Shown here: piece by piece, positions 32,196 through 41,826 of the stretch
Layout: each line of letters begins with the position of its first letter
How positions within the stretch are numbered: the stretch's first letter is position 1
Assembly: GCA_947624985.1 (NCBI GenBank)
Contig: CANQMO010000001.1
Location: forward strand, 1-64,000
Reading direction: 5' to 3'
DNA from: an uncultured Oscillospiraceae bacterium
GTDB lineage: Bacteria > Bacillota > Clostridia > Oscillospirales > Oscillospiraceae
DNA length: 64,000 nucleotides
Made by a program: the position numbers and the translations under genes
Notes under the pieces: model-generated
Told to the model about the DNA's origin: nothing
What the model saw: only the letters and a program-made list of their open reading frames with translations
Databases searched by the model: none

Positions 32196-34607
32196 ATGAA
32201 AAAGTGGACCCGGGCTCTGTACCAGCCCAATCTGCCCCTTACCCCGGCCGGCTTCGTGACGGCCGGCCCCGCCAACGCGGCCCTGTCCCGGCTGGCCGCC
32301 CGGGAGGGCATGGTGCTTTTGAAAAACGAAAACGGCCTTCTGCCCCTGGACCCGGCCCGGCCCGTGACCCTGTTCGGAAAGGGCGTGTTCGACTATGTGA
32401 AGGGCGGCGGCGGCAGCGGCGACGTGACCGTGGCCTATGTGAAAAACCTCTACGACGGGCTGAAGGAGCAGAACGTGCCGGTCTATGAGCCGCTGGCGGA
32501 CCACTACCGCGCCTATGTGGCGGAGCGGTACGCCGCCGGGGACCAGCCGGGCATGATGGCGGAGCCGGAATTGCCGGGCGCTCTGCTGGCGGCGGCCCGG
32601 CAGGCGGCGGATACGGCCGTCATCGTGCTGAGCCGGTTCTCCGGCGAGGGCTGGGACCGGTCCGACGTGGAGTTCGTGGACGAGCACAACCCCTGGCCCC
32701 ACGAGGTCTCCATGCCCCAGATCGCCGGGCGTATCTTCCCCCGAGGGGATTTTTACCGCTCCGACGCCGAGACCGCCATGATCGAGGCGGTATGCGCCGC
32801 CTTTGACCGGGTGGTGCTGGTGCTGAATGTGGGCGGCGTCGTGGACGTGTCCTGGTTCAGCAACGATAAGCGCGTCGGCGCGGCGCTGCTGGCCTGGCAG
32901 GGCGGCATGGAGGGCGGCTGCGCCGCGGCGGATCTTCTGACGGGCAGGGCCTCCCCCTGCGGCAAACTGCCCGATACATACGCCCGGGACGTGGAGGATT
33001 ACCCCTCCACCGCCGGGTTCCACGACTCCCCCTTCCATGTGGATTACACCGAGGACATCTACATGGGCTACCGGTACTTCGAGACTCTGCCCGGGGCGGC
33101 GGAAAAGGTGATCTACCCCTTCGGCTACGGTCTTTCCTATACCACCTTCGCCACGGAGCCCATCACAGCCGGTGAAAAGGACGGCCAGATCGCCGTGGCG
33201 GTGCGGGTGACCAATACCGGCGCCGTTCCCGGCAAAGAGGTGGTCCAGCTTTATTTCAGCGCCCCCGCCCTCAAACTGCAAAAGCCCGCCCGGACCCTGG
33301 CGGCCTTCGCCAAGACCCGGGATCTGGCCCCAGGCGAGAGCGAGACGCTGACCCTCTCCTTCCCGGTGTCCGCTATGGCCAGCTACGACGATCTGGGCCA
33401 TGTGGAAAAAAGCTGCTATGTGATGGAGGCGGGGACCTACCGGTTTTACGTCGGCTCCTCCATCCGGGATGTACGGGAATTGGACTATGCCTGGGAGCAG
33501 GCGCACACAGTGGTCACGGAGCGGCTCAGCGAGAAGCTGGCCCCCTCGAAACTGGCCAGGCGGCTGCTGGCGGACGGCACCTATGAGGACCTGCCCACGA
33601 GACCCGCCGTGGACCCGGACGAGGACGCTCTGCCCCGTCTCCCGGCAGGTTCTGAGGAGGCGGTCTGCCCCGCCCGGCCGGGCCGGGGGCGGTATCTGCT
33701 CATGGAGCAGTATGCCGGGGGCGCCCGGCCTCTGGAGGAGGTGGCCGAGGGCCGGCTCTCTCTGGACGATTTTCTGGCACAGCTTTCCGACGCGGACCTG
33801 ATGCACCTTCTCGGCGGTCAGCCCAATACCTCCGTGTCCAACACCTTCGGCATGGGCAACCTGCCCGAATACGGCGTGCCCACCGTTACCACCGCCGACG
33901 GCCCCGCCGGACTGCGCCTGCGGCCCGAGTGCGGTGTGTGCGCCACCGCCTGGCCCTGCGCCACGGCCCTGGCCGCCTCCTGGGACGCCGGGCTCACGGC
34001 CGCCGTGGGCGCCGCCGCCGCCGGGGAGGTGAAGGAGAACAACATCGGCGTGTGGCTGGCCCCCGCCGTAAATCTGCACCGGAGCCCCCTGTGCGGCCGG
34101 AACTTCGAGTACTGGTCTGAGGACCCCCTTCTCGCCGGCAGGCTGGCCGGGGCCATGGTCCGGGGCATCCAGAGCCAGCATGTGGCCGCCACGGTGAAGC
34201 ACTTTGCCTGCAACAACAAGGAGACCAATCGCAAGCAGTCCGACTCCCGGCTTTCCGAGCGGGCCCTGCGGGAGCTGTACCTGAAGACCTTTGAGATCAT
34301 CGTGAAGGAGGCCCGGCCCTGGGCCATCATGAGCTCGTACAACATCATCAACGGCCGCCGCGCCTCCGAGAGCCGGGAACTGCTCACGGACATCCTCCGG
34401 GGCGAGTGGGGCTATGAGGGACTGGTCATGACCGATTGGTGGAACCGGGCCGAGCACTACAAGGAGGTGCTGGCCGGCAACGACCTGAAAATGGCCACCG
34501 GCTACCCGGAACGGCTGGAAAAGGCCATGGAGCTCGGCCTGCTGACCCGGGACGACCTTCTGGTCTGCGCCCGCCGGGTGCTGGAGCTCATTTTGAAGAT
34601 GGACTGA
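32196..34607 (+). CDS. GH3 glycoside hydrolase with reversed (permuted) domain order
   Basis: C-domain-type motif REGMVLLKNENGLLPL is N-terminal; catalytic-domain motifs GRNFEYWSEDPLLAG and LVMTDWW are C-terminal. Confidence 0.9.
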   Translation: MKKWTRALYQPNLPLTPAGFVTAGPANAALSRLAAREGMVLLKNENGLLPLDPARPVTLFGKGVFDYVKGGGGSGDVTVAYVKNLYDGLKEQNVPVYEPLADHYRAYVAERYAAGDQPGMMAEPELPGALLAAARQAADTAVIVLSRFSGEGWDRSDVEFVDEHNPWPHEVSMPQIAGRIFPRGDFYRSDAETAMIEAVCAAFDRVVLVLNVGGVVDVSWFSNDKRVGAALLAWQGGMEGGCAAADLLTGRASPCGKLPDTYARDVEDYPSTAGFHDSPFHVDYTEDIYMGYRYFETLPGAAEKVIYPFGYGLSYTTFATEPITAGEKDGQIAVAVRVTNTGAVPGKEVVQLYFSAPALKLQKPARTLAAFAKTRDLAPGESETLTLSFPVSAMASYDDLGHVEKSCYVMEAGTYRFYVGSSIRDVRELDYAWEQAHTVVTERLSEKLAPSKLARRLLADGTYEDLPTRPAVDPDEDALPRLPAGSEEAVCPARPGRGRYLLMEQYAGGARPLEEVAEGRLSLDDFLAQLSDADLMHLLGGQPNTSVSNTFGMGNLPEYGVPTVTTADGPAGLRLRPECGVCATAWPCATALAASWDAGLTAAVGAAAAGEVKENNIGVWLAPAVNLHRSPLCGRNFEYWSEDPLLAGRLAGAMVRGIQSQHVAATVKHFACNNKETNRKQSDSRLSERALRELYLKTFEIIVKEARPWAIMSSYNIINGRRASESRELLTDILRGEWGYEGLVMTDWWNRAEHYKEVLAGNDLKMATGYPERLEKAMELGLLTRDDLLVCARRVLELILKMD

Positions 34608-34625
34608 CAGACGGATATACAGCGC

Positions 34626-34653
34626 GCGGCGCGGCCCCATCGGGCCGCGCCGC
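34626..34653 (+). terminator. Stem-loop after the permuted GH3 gene
   Basis: GCGGCGCGGCCC-catc-GGGCCGCGCCGC. Confidence 0.65.
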
Positions 34654-34667
34654 TGTCATTTATCCGC

Positions 34668-35765
34668 TTATCGTAACCCCGCCAGGACGACTTCCGCCAA
34701 GCGTCTGCCCCCCAGAGCGCTGGGGTGCAGGTGGTCGCCGCTGTCATAGCTCATGAGCATGTATTCCGACCGGTCCGGGTCCCGGAGGGCGGCGTTGAAG
34801 TCAAACACCCGGTCAAACGCCGTGCCCTCCCCCGCCAGCAGCCGGGCGTTCAATCGGACCCGCTCCGCCTCCTGAACAGGGCCGTAGTCCTCGCTGCCCA
34901 TCCGGGGCAGCACCGTGGCGGCAAAGACCTGCATGCCCGCCGCCCGGGCCTTCGCCGCCAGTGCCTCCAGCGCGCCGGCCAGCCGGTCCGCCCCGGCACA
35001 GTCCGCCGCCGGGTCAGGTGACGTGCCGATATCGTTGGTGCCGATACTCAGCAGCACCGCCCTGGTCCCGGGGTCCGACAGGGCGTCCCGCTCAAACCGC
35101 TCGATACCCGCCCGGCCATACATACGCCAGACCGGGGAAACGGGACCCTGGAGAAGCCGGTTGCCGCCGATCCCCTTGTTGAGCACCGCCAGCCTTCCCG
35201 GCATTTCCCGAATAAGCGTCTCCGCCAGAGGGTCTGTCCACAGACCCATTTGCGTGATGGAGTCGCCGAAGCACACCAGCGCCCCGGCGCTGTCCGGGGC
35301 CAGAAGCTCCACCGCCGCCACGGCGGGCACCGCTATCCCCTGCTCACAACTCTCCGTGTCGAAGGGCCCGCCGGGGGTGAAATCCCCTTTTTTGCTGCAA
35401 TGCACGTCCGCCCGGATACCGTTTCCAGAGCTCACCGGCCCGGCGAAAGCCAGCCGGACGCAAATGAGCTCTCCCGGCTTCACGGCCAGCGGCGTCTCGT
35501 CGCTGTAAGCGTCCGCTCCGGGCGGGAGCGTGATGTCCCTGCCGCCGCCGAAGGTCACCGGCGTCAGAGGACCCGTCAGGGTCCCGGCGGTGGCGGCCCG
35601 GACCGTCAGGGGCCTGCGGCCCTCCCAATTGGCAAGGCGCAGGCGCATTCGCTCCCCCGCCAGCGCGCTGCGGACCGTGAGCAGGGCCGTCCTGTCCCGA
35701 TAGGACGGACCGATCCCCTCTATGGGCGTGTGGGCCTGGCCCCAGACGCTGACCCAGTGCGGCAT
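34668..35765 (-). CDS. SGNH/GDSL-family hydrolase (possible carbohydrate esterase)
   Basis: CFGDSITQMG block I, GIGGNRLLQG, LSIGTNDIG, SGDHLHPS block V; N-terminal beta-rich domain. Confidence 0.83.
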   Translation of the reverse strand: MPHWVSVWGQAHTPIEGIGPSYRDRTALLTVRSALAGERMRLRLANWEGRRPLTVRAATAGTLTGPLTPVTFGGGRDITLPPGADAYSDETPLAVKPGELICVRLAFAGPVSSGNGIRADVHCSKKGDFTPGGPFDTESCEQGIAVPAVAAVELLAPDSAGALVCFGDSITQMGLWTDPLAETLIREMPGRLAVLNKGIGGNRLLQGPVSPVWRMYGRAGIERFERDALSDPGTRAVLLSIGTNDIGTSPDPAADCAGADRLAGALEALAAKARAAGMQVFAATVLPRMGSEDYGPVQEAERVRLNARLLAGEGTAFDRVFDFNAALRDPDRSEYMLMSYDSGDHLHPSALGGRRLAEVVLAGLR

Positions 35766-35875
35766 GGCTTCTTCCTCCCCGGCGGTTTTTGCACTATTTT
35801 ATCACCCGCCCTCGACAAAAGCAACGGACCCGGTGTACAATAGCCCTATCCTTTTCGACTTTTGGGAGGCTCAGT

Positions 35876-37237
35876 ATGCGAACGCTCCTGTATGGGGGCC
35901 GTGTCATCGACCCGGCCAGCCGGTTGGACAGCGCGCTCAACGTGCTCATGGAGGACGGGAAGATCGCCGCCGTGGGCCCGGAGGACATGGTGGCGGACCG
36001 GCGCGTCGATGTGACGGGCCGGGTGGTGTGCCCGGGCTTCATCGACGTACACGTCCACGAGGACCCGGTGGATGATGCCGGCCATATATACGCCGACCCG
36101 GACCGGTCCGTCTTTTCCTGTATGCTCCGTATGGGGGTCACCACGGTAGTGGGCGGCAACTGCGGCAGCAATGTGTGCGACCCGGGGGATTATCTGGACC
36201 TGGCGGACCGGGACGGGACATATGTGAACGTGGCCATGCTGGCAGGGCACGAGTATTACCGGGTCCGAGCCGGGGCGGCGGACCCCTACGCCCCCGCCAC
36301 GCAGGAGCAGTGCCGCGCCATCGCGGAGGGTATCGCCCGGGCGCTGGACCGGGGCTGCGCCGGGGCCTCCTTCGGCATCCGCTACACCCCCGGCATGGAC
36401 CGGCGAGAGCTTCTGGCCGCCGCCGGGCCCTTACAGGGCGCGGACAAGGTGGCCGCCTGTCATCTGCGGGACGACGCGGCGGCCTTTTTCGGGGCGCTGG
36501 AGGAGTTCACCGGCGCCATGATGTGCCTCGGTATCCCCGCCCAGATATCCCACATCGGCAGCATGGCCGGCTTTGGCCAGATGGAGCGGGCGCTGGCCAT
36601 GGTGGACGCCTGCCGTCTGGGCGGCGCGGACATTTTCTGCGACTGCTACCCCTACAGCGCCTTCTCCACGGGCCTTGGCTCCGCCACCTATGACGACGGC
36701 TGGATGGACCGCTACGGCTGCGGCTACGACGCCGTGGAGATGTGCGAGGGCAAGTATAAGGGCCGGCGCTGCACCGCCGAGACCTTCCGGGAGATACGCC
36801 GGGATATGCCCGAATGCCGGACCGTGTGCCATGTCATGCAGCCGGAGCAGGTGGCGCTGGCCCTGACCCACCCGGCGGTGCTGCTGGCCAGCGACGCCAC
36901 CATGCACCGGGGCCAGGGCCATCCCCGGGCCGCTGGGACCTTCCCCCGGCTCATCGCGGGATATGTCCGCACCGGCAAGCTGAGCCTCTATGAGGCGGTG
37001 GAAAAGATGACCGCCCTGCCCGCGGCCCGGTTCCGGCTGCCCGGCAAGGGGTCGCTGGCGGTGGGCGCGGACGCGGACGTGACCGTGTTCGACCCGGACA
37101 GGATAAAGGACAACGCCACCTTTGCCAGTCCCATCCTGCCGCCGGATGGCATAGACTATGTATTCATCGGCGGAGAACTGGCGGCCCGGGACAGCCGGAT
37201 CGTCTCCCCCGCTCTGGGCAAGGCCCTGCGCCTGTGA
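35876..37237 (+). CDS. Amidohydrolase / N-acyl-D-amino-acid deacylase family
   Basis: MRTLLYGGRVIDPASRLDSALNVLMEDGKIAAVGP; PGFIDVHVHED; SDATMHRGQGHPRAAGTFPR. Confidence 0.85.
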   Translation: MRTLLYGGRVIDPASRLDSALNVLMEDGKIAAVGPEDMVADRRVDVTGRVVCPGFIDVHVHEDPVDDAGHIYADPDRSVFSCMLRMGVTTVVGGNCGSNVCDPGDYLDLADRDGTYVNVAMLAGHEYYRVRAGAADPYAPATQEQCRAIAEGIARALDRGCAGASFGIRYTPGMDRRELLAAAGPLQGADKVAACHLRDDAAAFFGALEEFTGAMMCLGIPAQISHIGSMAGFGQMERALAMVDACRLGGADIFCDCYPYSAFSTGLGSATYDDGWMDRYGCGYDAVEMCEGKYKGRRCTAETFREIRRDMPECRTVCHVMQPEQVALALTHPAVLLASDATMHRGQGHPRAAGTFPRLIAGYVRTGKLSLYEAVEKMTALPAARFRLPGKGSLAVGADADVTVFDPDRIKDNATFASPILPPDGIDYVFIGGELAARDSRIVSPALGKALRL

Positions 37238-37249
37238 CGGCATACGAAA

Positions 37250-37287
37250 GCCCCGCGGAGAACGTGTGTTCTCTGCGGGGCGTTTTT
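37250..37287 (+). terminator. Intrinsic terminator
   Basis: GCCCCGCGGAGAAC-gtgt-GTTCTCTGCGGGGC-GTTTTTT. Confidence 0.93.
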
Positions 37288-37300
37288 TCGTATCCCGATC

Positions 37301-38398
37301 TCACCAGGGCAGAGCGCTCATCAGCCTGTTGCTGGTCAGCCGCCCCAGCACACCGGACAGGGCCGCGCCGATGAAATCAGCGCAGTCGTTGCCCACCAGC
37401 TTGGAGGCCTCCTCCCCGTCCATGCCGGTCAGATCCACCGCGTCCGACAGGTCAAAGTCCATCCAGTCCGCACTGTCCCCGGCGCCCGCGAGGACGTCCA
37501 TGGAGAAGGCGGCGGCCTGCTCCCCGTCCACCCAGACGCCGGCCTGCACGGTCTGCACATCGGTCTGGTCCATCTGGTCGGCGCTGAACGTCACGGTGAC
37601 GTTCTCCCCCTCCGGGGTAAGCGCATCCACCGCAAACTCCAGACCGCCCAGGTCACCGGCATCATAGACCGTGCCGGTGACGGTCACCTCACAGCCGCTG
37701 TCGATAAGCGCCTGACCCAAATTCTCGCCGTCGCTCAGAACGTTCAGGATCTCCGCCAGATCGTCGTTGCCTATGTTGATCCCGGTCACGTCATAGTCCA
37801 CGCCGTCAATGGTCTGCGTCCCGCCTGGCTGGATGCAGCGGGCCAGAAGCTCCTCTATCTGCGCGGCCTTTTCCGCCGCCCCGTCCAGCTGGGCCTGCCA
37901 GTCCTCCTCGGACATGCTCTCCAGTTCCGCCAGGGCGTCCGGGTCCATCTCCGCCAGAGCGGCCTCCATCTCGGCCACCATGGCCTCGATCTGCTCGTCG
38001 GTCATCTCGTCCAGCGCCGGGACAGGCTCCGCGACCACGCCGTCCATGAGCTGGCTCAGAGCCTGTACCATGTCCCCGTCCCGGGTCACATACACGCTCT
38101 CCGGCGCTTCGGAGGCGTGGCGCAGGCACAGCGCCGCCTGCGCGCCGTCCACAGTGAGGATGGCCTCGGCGTAGATCTGATCCTCCGCGGTGAAATACAC
38201 CCGCACGCCCCGGGCGTCCCCGTTCCGGGCCGCCTCCATCACGGCGGTGATACCGCTCAGATCCAGCCCCGCCTGATCCGCGGCGGAGGCGGTCAGATCG
38301 CCCACGCCCAGGAAGGCGGACACATCCCCCTCGGAGATGGTCATGCAGCCGGACAGCAGAAACAGCATGCTCAAAAACAGTACCGCTACCTTTTTCAT
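37301..38398 (-). CDS. Predicted lipoprotein of unknown function
   Basis: MKKVAVLFLSMLFLLSGC lipobox; acidic 365-aa protein. Confidence 0.78.
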   Translation of the reverse strand: MKKVAVLFLSMLFLLSGCMTISEGDVSAFLGVGDLTASAADQAGLDLSGITAVMEAARNGDARGVRVYFTAEDQIYAEAILTVDGAQAALCLRHASEAPESVYVTRDGDMVQALSQLMDGVVAEPVPALDEMTDEQIEAMVAEMEAALAEMDPDALAELESMSEEDWQAQLDGAAEKAAQIEELLARCIQPGGTQTIDGVDYDVTGINIGNDDLAEILNVLSDGENLGQALIDSGCEVTVTGTVYDAGDLGGLEFAVDALTPEGENVTVTFSADQMDQTDVQTVQAGVWVDGEQAAAFSMDVLAGAGDSADWMDFDLSDAVDLTGMDGEEASKLVGNDCADFIGAALSGVLGRLTSNRLMSALPW

Positions 38399-38445
38399 CG
38401 TCGTCTCCCCTTTCACAGTGCCGTTGGCCTCAAGCGCGGATGCGC

Positions 38446-41400
38446 TCACACGACGCCCCGGAAGCTGAACCGAAGATCCAGCGGTCCGGACACGTCCAGC
38501 AGATACTCCGGATGGGGCTTCGCGCCCCAGCTGTCGTCGCCGCCCACACCGGCCTGGGCCAGCGCGGCCCGGACCACGGTGTAGTGTACCGGCGGCAGTT
38601 CGTACTCGTGCGCCGCGTTTTCCAGTTCATGGGGCGTGTAAGGCAGGGCGGAGAAGCACATCTCATCGCCCGTGAACCGCAGGCCCCGGCCCCGGCTGTC
38701 CGTGACCTCCGCCCAGCGCACGCCGGTCATGGCGCCGCACTCCTGGGGCGTCAGATAATGGGCCAGCCGGTCCGCGACCGTGCTCTCCCATATGCCGAGC
38801 TTCGCGCCCCGGCAACGGTCCGCGTAAGTCTCCGCCGGGCCCAGGCCGTACCACCGCACCCGGTCACGGTCCGCGTCCAGCTTCATCATCATGCCGAATT
38901 CCGGCATGGGGCCCAGCCCCTTCACCGGATCGTAGTGCAGGTGCACATCCACCGTCCCGCAGGGCCACACCGTGTACGTCACGGAGCACCCGGCCGCCGG
39001 CGCGGTGGGCAGCGCGTAGGTGAACTTCACCGACACGGACCCGTCGGCGTTTTCCGTCACGGGCGTCTCGCCCGCGCCAAAGAACATCCCGTCGGTGTGG
39101 TGGGTGGCGTACAGGCTGGCCAGCTTCCACTGGCCGTACCGCCCGGGCATGAACCAGCCCCTGTCGTTGTCCGTGGGGGCCCGCCAGAAGTTGGGCATGG
39201 GGATGGTCTTGAGCAGCTCCACGCCGCCGAAGCGGTAGGAGGTCAGCCCCCCGGCTATGTACCCGAACTGGACGGCGAAATCCTCTCCCTGCACGCCCAG
39301 GTTGTTGTTGCCGTACACCACCCGCAGAGGCCGGCGGGCGGGCAGCGGCCGGGCCGGGGCCTCGACCCTGTACACGCCCTGGCCGAAGGCCACCTCATAG
39401 CCCCGGTCCGCCCACACGGCGTCCTCCTTCAGCCGGAAGGACACCGTCACCGCGTACTCGCCGGGCACGGTCTGCTTTGCCAGCGGCAGCGGATAGGTCC
39501 GCTCGGCCATGGGCGGCACATCCGTCTCCAGAGCGGCGCTGGCGATCTCCGCGCCGTCCCGGGCCAGGGTGACCACGCACGCATAGGCGGCGGTGCCGGT
39601 GAACAGGTGCCGGTTGACGACGGTCACTTCGCTCTCGCTCACCTTCGCGACGATGTTCTGGTAGTTGTACTTGACCTCCTGCATTTTGGGCGACTCGGTG
39701 CCGTCCCCATAGACCAGGCCGTTGCCGCTGAAGGCATAGTCCGTGGGCCGGTCGTCAAAGTCGCCGCCGTAGCCGTAGATCGTGTTGCCGTAGCGGTCTT
39801 TGGTGCGGATGGACTGGTCGATAAAGTCCCAGACGAAGCCCCCCTGATACAGCGGCTCCTCATAGGCCAGCTCCGTATACCTGTCCATGGCCCCGCAGGA
39901 GTTGCCCATGGCGTGAGCGTACTCGCACATGATCAGCGGCTTATCCCGGTGCTCCGCCAGGAACGAGCGCACCTCCGCCGCCGGGGTGTACATCCGGCTT
40001 TCGATGTCCGTGGACTCGGGCCGCCGGGGGTCCAGATACACGCCCTCGTAGTGGACCGGGCGGGTGTCGTCCAGCTCACGGAACCTGCGGCTCATCTCAC
40101 AGATCACGCCGCCGCCAAAGGACTCGTTGCCCAGGCTCCAGATCAGCACGCAGGGGTGGTTCTTATCCCGCTGGCAGGTGGAGTTGACCCGGTCCAGCAG
40201 CAGGTCCCGCCATTCGGTCCTATCGCCCGGCAGAGCGTATTCGATGGGCTCCTTCCCCCGGGCGATCGGCTCCCAGGCGCCGTGGGTCTCCATGTTGTTC
40301 TCGTCGATCACATACAGGCCCAGCTCGTCGCAGAGCGCGTACAGGACGCTGCTGTCGGGGTAATGGCAGGTGCGGATGGCGTTTATGTTGTTGCGCTTCA
40401 TGGTGATAAGGTCCCGGCGTATCTTCTCCGCCGGCACGGCCCGGCCGGACTCGGCGCAGAAGTCGTGGCGGTTCACGCCCTTGAACACGATCCGCTGACC
40501 GTTCAGGTACATCACGCTGTCTTTGATCTCAAACCGGCGGAAGCCCACCTGCTGGCGGACCACCTCCACCGTCTCGCCCGACGCGGTCATGGCCGTCAGC
40601 GTGAGCGTATACAGGTCGGGCCGCTCCGCGCTCCACTTTTTCGGCGCGGTCACGGGGAGGGAGAAAGCCGCCGTATCGCCGGCGCCCTCCTGCTCGCTCT
40701 CCGCCACGACGGCGCCCCCGTCGGCGAGGGCAAGACGTATCTTCCAGGGACCGGCGGCCTCCACCTGCGCCCGCACGTCCAAAACGGCGTCCCGGTACGC
40801 GTCGTCCAGGAGGGTCCTGACGCGGATATCCCGCACATGGACCGCGGGGGCAGCGTACAAAAACACCTCCCGGAACAGCCCGGAGAACCGGAACATGTCC
40901 TGATCCTCCAGCCAGCTTCCCGCGCAAAACCGGTACACCCGGCAGGCCAGCTTGTTCTCGCCCTCCCGCAGATGGTCCGTCAGTTCAAACTCCGACGGTG
41001 TGAACGAGTCGGAGGCGTAACCGATATAATGGCCGTTCAGCCACACGGCCACACAGCTCTCCGCCCCCTGGAAGGAGACAAACACCCGCTTGCCCCGCAT
41101 GGCCTCCGGCAGGGTGAAATACTTCACATAGCAGGCCACCGGGTCGAACCGCTGGGGTATCCGGCCGATCTGAACATCCTCCACCCCGTCCCAGGGATAC
41201 TGGACGTTCACATACTGCGGCGTGCCGTAGCCCTCCATCTGGATGTGGGCGGGCACGGGGATATCCGCCCAGTCCGAGCAGTCGAAACCGTCGCTCTCAA
41301 AGCCGGGTATCACCTGGCCCTCGTTCCGGGCATGGAAAAACTTCCAATAGCCGTTGAGGGAGAAGCGCAGGCTGCTCCGGCCGGCGTCCGCCTCGGCGGC

Positions 41401-41490
41401 GGACGCATACACGGCGTGGTCAGAGTGGGCCGCGACGCGATTCTCGGCGAAATAAGCGGGGTCCATCAGCTTGTTGTAATCGAATTCCAC
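38446..41490 (-). CDS. lacZ: GH2 beta-galactosidase (LacZ-like)
   Basis: (GTG)EFDYNKLMDPAYFAENRVAAHSDH; NGYWKFFHARN; WSLGNESFGG; EYAHAMGNSCG. Confidence 0.93.
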   Translation of the reverse strand: MEFDYNKLMDPAYFAENRVAAHSDHAVYASAAEADAGRSSLRFSLNGYWKFFHARNEGQVIPGFESDGFDCSDWADIPVPAHIQMEGYGTPQYVNVQYPWDGVEDVQIGRIPQRFDPVACYVKYFTLPEAMRGKRVFVSFQGAESCVAVWLNGHYIGYASDSFTPSEFELTDHLREGENKLACRVYRFCAGSWLEDQDMFRFSGLFREVFLYAAPAVHVRDIRVRTLLDDAYRDAVLDVRAQVEAAGPWKIRLALADGGAVVAESEQEGAGDTAAFSLPVTAPKKWSAERPDLYTLTLTAMTASGETVEVVRQQVGFRRFEIKDSVMYLNGQRIVFKGVNRHDFCAESGRAVPAEKIRRDLITMKRNNINAIRTCHYPDSSVLYALCDELGLYVIDENNMETHGAWEPIARGKEPIEYALPGDRTEWRDLLLDRVNSTCQRDKNHPCVLIWSLGNESFGGGVICEMSRRFRELDDTRPVHYEGVYLDPRRPESTDIESRMYTPAAEVRSFLAEHRDKPLIMCEYAHAMGNSCGAMDRYTELAYEEPLYQGGFVWDFIDQSIRTKDRYGNTIYGYGGDFDDRPTDYAFSGNGLVYGDGTESPKMQEVKYNYQNIVAKVSESEVTVVNRHLFTGTAAYACVVTLARDGAEIASAALETDVPPMAERTYPLPLAKQTVPGEYAVTVSFRLKEDAVWADRGYEVAFGQGVYRVEAPARPLPARRPLRVVYGNNNLGVQGEDFAVQFGYIAGGLTSYRFGGVELLKTIPMPNFWRAPTDNDRGWFMPGRYGQWKLASLYATHHTDGMFFGAGETPVTENADGSVSVKFTYALPTAPAAGCSVTYTVWPCGTVDVHLHYDPVKGLGPMPEFGMMMKLDADRDRVRWYGLGPAETYADRCRGAKLGIWESTVADRLAHYLTPQECGAMTGVRWAEVTDSRGRGLRFTGDEMCFSALPYTPHELENAAHEYELPPVHYTVVRAALAQAGVGGDDSWGAKPHPEYLLDVSGPLDLRFSFRGVV

Positions 41491-41560
41491 TTGGTATCGC
41501 AGGCCGCCGGGGCGGTCTTTCCTCCTAACTGATCTGAATGTTTCAAAGCGCAGGCTGCAC

Positions 41561-41732
41561 GAAGAATGGATGAGCGGGAGCGAAGCCCGGTCAGGGCGAG
41601 CCATGCGGCGGAGCCGCATGTGAAGTCAAAAGCCGCTGTGCGACAGGCTTTTGACTTCCTGCCGGCGGGATTCACTCCCGCCGAGCAGTTTATATATCCG
41701 AGCGGCCAAAAAACTCGTTTTTTGACAAGCTC
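41561..41732 (-). repeat. Copy A of a ~165-nt multi-hairpin dispersed repeat
   Basis: Near-identical (outside one stem and a linker) to 54421-54590; at least four stem-loops. Confidence 0.9.
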
Positions 41733-41764
41733 GATGCCGTGCCAGGCGGCACGGCATCGTTTTG
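41731..41764. terminator. Stem-loop terminator abutting repeat copy A
   Basis: CGATGCCGTGCC-aggc-GGCACGGCATCG, followed on the + strand by TTTT. Confidence 0.8.
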
Positions 41765-41826
41765 CCGGGCGGACGCCGTTACAGTGCTTTCGCATTATAG
41801 CAGAGTCCGCCGCGATTATCAACACA

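Noticed and set aside
31194-34640. 1148-aa minus-strand ORF
   Set aside because: Antisense of the beta-mannosidase and permuted GH3 genes; same GC-shadow composition.
38440-41532. 1030-aa plus-strand ORF
   Set aside because: Antisense of lacZ; the coding-strand GH2 motifs are unambiguous.
41561-41732. Interpretation of the repeat as an IS or transposon end
   Set aside because: No transposase ORF in the window and no visible target-site duplication; multi-hairpin structure with a compensatory stem change is better described as a structured repeat, though a MITE origin is not excluded.
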